DNA from: Acidobacteriota bacterium
GTDB taxonomy: Bacteria; Acidobacteriota; UBA4820; DSQY01
Direction of reading: 5' to 3'
Assembly: GCA_021814355.1 (NCBI GenBank)
Contig: JAKAIJ010000039.1
Location: 1 to 14,129, forward strand
Length of the DNA stretch: 14,129 nt
Below the pieces are notes generated by a model. It saw nothing but the letters and a program-made list of their open reading frames with translations, was not told the DNA's origin and made no database searches. Within the stretch, counting starts at the first letter, position 1. Each line of letters starts with the position of its first letter. Position numbers and translations under genes: made by a program. This document shows, one piece after another, positions 12,241 through 14,129 of this stretch.

Positions 12241-13836
12241 ATGACTTGCTTCGTCCATCCCCGCCGCCCCGGGGCGGCGCCCGCCCTAGCCGCCTGCACG
12301 GCCGCCGCGGTCCTCGCCCTCACCGGGTGCGCCGGCGCGGCCAGGCCCGCCGGCACGCCCTCCGCCGTAAGCACGGCCGGTGGTTCCTCCCCCGCCGCCG
12401 CGCAGGTCGCGCCCGCCCGCCCCGTTCTGAAGGTCGAGGGCGGAGACACCTTCGACTTCGGGACGGTCTGGGCGGGCGACCCGCTGCAGCACACCTTCAC
12501 GATCCGCAATGCCGGCGGCGCGGAGCTCCAGATTCTCCGCGTCCAACCCGGCTGAGGGTGCACCCTTGCGGGTAGTTACCCGCAGAAGATCGCCCCTGGA
12601 CAGTCCGGCGAGTTCCCCTTCTCCATTGCCCCCGGCGCCGTCCACGGCCAGTTCCAGAAGACCATCACCGTGGCCTCCAACGACCCGGCCGCGCCGAACG
12701 TCATCCTCAAGCTCGTCGGCCAGCAGAAATTTTACGTGGAGGCGGCCCCGCCCGCGCTCAACTTCGGCCTGGTCTTCGAGGGGGCACCCGCCCCGGAACA
12801 GCGGGTGAGGATCACCAGCCACGGGGAGAAGCCCCTCTCCCTTCGTCTCCCCGAGGAGCCGCCTCGGAAATCCGTGGTCTATACCCTCTCCACGGTGACG
12901 CCGGGCCGCGAGTGGGAGCTCGTCGTGCGGCTGGACCCGTCGGCCCCCGCCGGCCCGCTCAACGAGCTCCTGAGCCTCGCCACCGGCGTGGAGAAACAGC
13001 CGCTCTTGGAGATCCGCTCGTCCGGAACGGTGGCGACCCGCCTGGAGGTGGAGCCCTCGACGCTCGACCTCTCCTCCGCGCCGGCGGACCAGCCCTTCTC
13101 GGCCGAGGTGCGGATCCGCAACCGGAGCGAGCAGCCCGTGAAGGTCCTGACGGCCGCCTCGGACGTGAAGGGCCTCGCGGTCGCGCTCTCTGCGGAGCAG
13201 CCCGGGCGGACCTACCGGGTGAAGGTGGAGGCTCCCCCCAAGCTCGTCCTGCCTGCCGCGGGGGCGCGCGTCCTGCTGCGGACCGACGACCCCCACAGGC
13301 CCGAGGTGAGCTTCACGGTGATCCGCTCCCGCCCCGCCGCTCCGCCGCCGTCTCCCTCGGGTCTCGTGGGCCAGGCGGCGCCCCCCTTCTCCCTCAAAAC
13401 CACCGCGGGCCGGGAGGTCTCCAACTCCGCCGCGCGGAACCGGGTGACGCTGCTGGACTTCTTCGCCGCCAACTGCGGCTACTGCAAGAGGCAGATTCCC
13501 CGTCTGCAGGCCCTTCTGCGCGCGGAGTTCAAGGGCAAACCGGTCCGGCTGGTCCTGGTGGCGCAGAGGATGGGCCAGCAGGAGTTCGGCGCGGACCAGA
13601 TCCGGGAGGTCCTGCGCCAGGCCTGGGCCGACCCCGGCGGGACCGAGCTCGCGGTGGAGATGACCAACGCCACGGGCGGCTCGTTCCACGTCTCCAGCTA
13701 TCCCACCCTGATGATCCTGGGCCGGAGCGGGAAGGTGGAGGCCGCCGACATCGGCCTGCTGGCGGACCTGGAAACGCGGGTGAAGGGCCAGGTGGCGGCC
13801 CTGCTGGCGGGTAAACCGGTCCCCCAAGGGGGGTAA
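12241..13836 (+). CDS. Putative selenoprotein: DUF1573 lipoprotein with thioredoxin-like domain
   Basis: Read through the TGA at 12553 as selenocysteine, this is one 531-residue protein. Order: lipoprotein signal with lipobox Leu27-Thr28-Gly29-Cys30; a DUF1573 Ig-like domain, about 65-160 (FDFGTVWAGD, HTFTIRNAG, IAPGQSGEF, KTITVASNDP); two more Ig-like domains, about 161-258 and 260-363; a Pro/Ser linker; and a TlpA/redoxin domain from about 375, with Cys412-Gly-Tyr-Cys415 and cis-Pro488. The family's conserved Cys-Gly-Cys becomes Sec105-Gly106-Cys107. The frame is identical on both sides of the TGA with no other lesion, and homology continues at once (GCTLAGSYP). GGAGG at 12230-12234 is 6 nt before ATG 12241. 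Likely a lipid-anchored envelope thiol/selenol oxidoreductase; substrate unknown. The alternative is a recent nonsense mutation of a Cys codon, which the hairpin after the TGA argues against. TGA elsewhere in the window is a normal stop. Confidence 0.8.
12553..12584 (+). promoter_or_regulatory. In-frame TGA with candidate bacterial SECIS hairpin
   Basis: TGA (12553-12555) is followed by an 18-nt stretch up to a loop AGTT (12574-12577), closed by a perfect 7-bp stem TGCGGGT (12567-12573) / ACCCGCA (12578-12584). The stem length, a short loop with G in its second position, and the distance from the UGA all fit the known bacterial SECIS pattern. E. coli fdhF has about 17 nt from UGA to its AGGUCU loop. 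The hairpin is encoded by CTT, GGT and AGT, codons otherwise avoided in this GC-rich gene, suggesting that the RNA structure is selected. SelB binding is inferred, not shown. Confidence 0.7.
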
Positions 13837-13878
13837 GCCCCCGCAGAGGTCCTCCCGGCTCTACGTTGATCGAGACTG

Positions 13879-13906
13879 AAAAAGGCGCGGTTGCCCGCGC
13901 CTTTTT
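13879..13906. terminator. Bidirectional intrinsic terminator
   Basis: AAAAAGGCGCGG (13879-13890), loop TTGC, CCGCGCCTTTTT (13895-13906): a perfect 12-bp inverted repeat with A-run and T-run ends. It therefore terminates the plus-strand lipoprotein gene ending at 13836 and the convergent minus-strand gene ending at 13929. Confidence 0.9.
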
Positions 13907-13928
13907 CCTTCTCTCCCGGATTCGTTGA

Positions 13929-14129
13929 TCAATGCCGTTCGAAAATCTGATGCTCCTCGCCCAGCTCGCGGGCGCTGGGCGTCAGCAGGGTCCTCGCGTG
14001 GATGCGAACCTTCCGACCCGCCCGGAGCGCCTCGCGGACGTCGGCCTCGCTCACGAAGTCGAGGGGGCGCTCCCCGGCCTGCGCCGGCGTGGCGCGGACG
14101 TTGGCCCCGGCGCGCCCGGGCGTGTCCGC
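13929..14129 (-). CDS. C-terminal part of an unidentified protein
   Basis: The 3' end of a minus-strand gene that runs off the window; 66 residues plus a TGA stop are visible. After a Pro/Ala/Gly-rich linker comes a compact segment beginning FVSEADVREAL, then GRKVRI, LLTPSARELG and EEHQIF. The (L/I)TPSAREL motif after a helix of the SEADVREA type recalls short modules in bacterial microcompartment proteins, for example the N-terminus of EutT (LTPSAREL) and PduL-related proteins, but this is a memory-based resemblance and not an assignment. Codon use matches the neighbours. It converges on the terminator at 13879-13906. Confidence 0.7.
   Translation of the reverse strand, partial: ADTPGRAGANVRATPAQAGERPLDFVSEADVREALRAGRKVRIHARTLLTPSARELGEEHQIFERH

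Noticed and set aside
11206..12258. Upstream extension of the minus-strand propeller protein
   Set aside because: It would be antisense to the dehydrogenase gene and would bury a good signal peptide that begins at 11205.
12553..12555. TGA as an ordinary stop, with the downstream part (from ATG 12670) as a separate gene
   Set aside because: The conserved DUF1573 domain runs across the TGA in one frame, and the segment 12556-12669 encodes essential family motifs. No ribosome site or signal peptide precedes 12670. The SECIS-like hairpin gives a specific reason for read-through. Sequencing error remains possible but is less likely.
12286..13827. Long minus-strand open frame opposite the Sec lipoprotein gene
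   Set aside because: It is the antisense shadow of a gene with clear domains, with no ribosome site and a composition of Arg/Gly/His repeats.
1..14129. tRNA, rRNA or CRISPR array
   Set aside because: No tRNA arm pattern (including tRNA-Sec), rRNA segment or regularly spaced direct repeats with unique spacers was seen on either strand.

Overview
The window is GC-rich bacterial chromosome with standard stop-codon use: TGA, TAG and TAA all end genes here. The contents are a GcpE-type isoprenoid enzyme, an exported PDZ/TPR/CHAT protein, two lipoproteins, a diheme cytochrome c peroxidase and an HSDL2-type dehydrogenase. They suggest a Gram-negative, respiring organism of the Acidobacteriota/Myxococcota/Desulfobacterota kind. 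The phylum is inference, because no rRNA or tRNA gene is present.

Layout. Positions 1-161 hold two strong palindromes and a promoter in front of ispG (162-1397, +). Positions 1398-2353 have no gene. They hold a MITE-like segment, two tandem hairpin-forming copies of a low-complexity CGCAAAG/CTTGGCG repeat, and a promoter-to-terminator unit (2002-2204) that looks like a small RNA or a leader attenuator. A diheme cytochrome c peroxidase follows (2354-3415, +). Positions 3416-3816 hold a short relic resembling the end of a V4R-type sensor domain, then a promoter. Next come a 1111-residue exported PDZ/TPR/CHAT protein (3817-7152, +), a divergent glmS (7249-9039, +) and a small lipoprotein (9146-9781, +). 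A six-motif PD40 beta-propeller protein lies on the minus strand (9895-11205), divergent from an HSDL2-like short-chain dehydrogenase (11332-12153, +). The last complete gene is a lipoprotein of 531 residues (12241-13836, +). A bidirectional terminator (13879-13906) separates it from the 3' end of a minus-strand gene that runs off the window.

Main result. The 12241-13836 gene looks like a selenoprotein. Two open segments in the same frame are separated only by one TGA at 12553. That TGA sits exactly where the DUF1573 family has the first cysteine of its conserved Cys-Gly-Cys motif. Eighteen nucleotides downstream lies the loop of a perfect 7-bp hairpin shaped like a bacterial SECIS element, written with codons unusual for this GC-rich gene. 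The lipoprotein also carries a C-terminal thioredoxin-like domain with a CGYC active site, so a Sec-Gly-Cys / Cys-x-x-Cys redox pair on the cell envelope is a reasonable hypothesis. An annotation pipeline would split the gene into a 104-residue ORF and a second ORF.

The genes do not form one operon. Most have their own promoter-like sequence, commonly TTGnnn with 17 bp to a TATA-like box, and their functions are unrelated: isoprenoid synthesis, peroxide reduction, a predicted envelope protease, amino-sugar synthesis and envelope redox chemistry.
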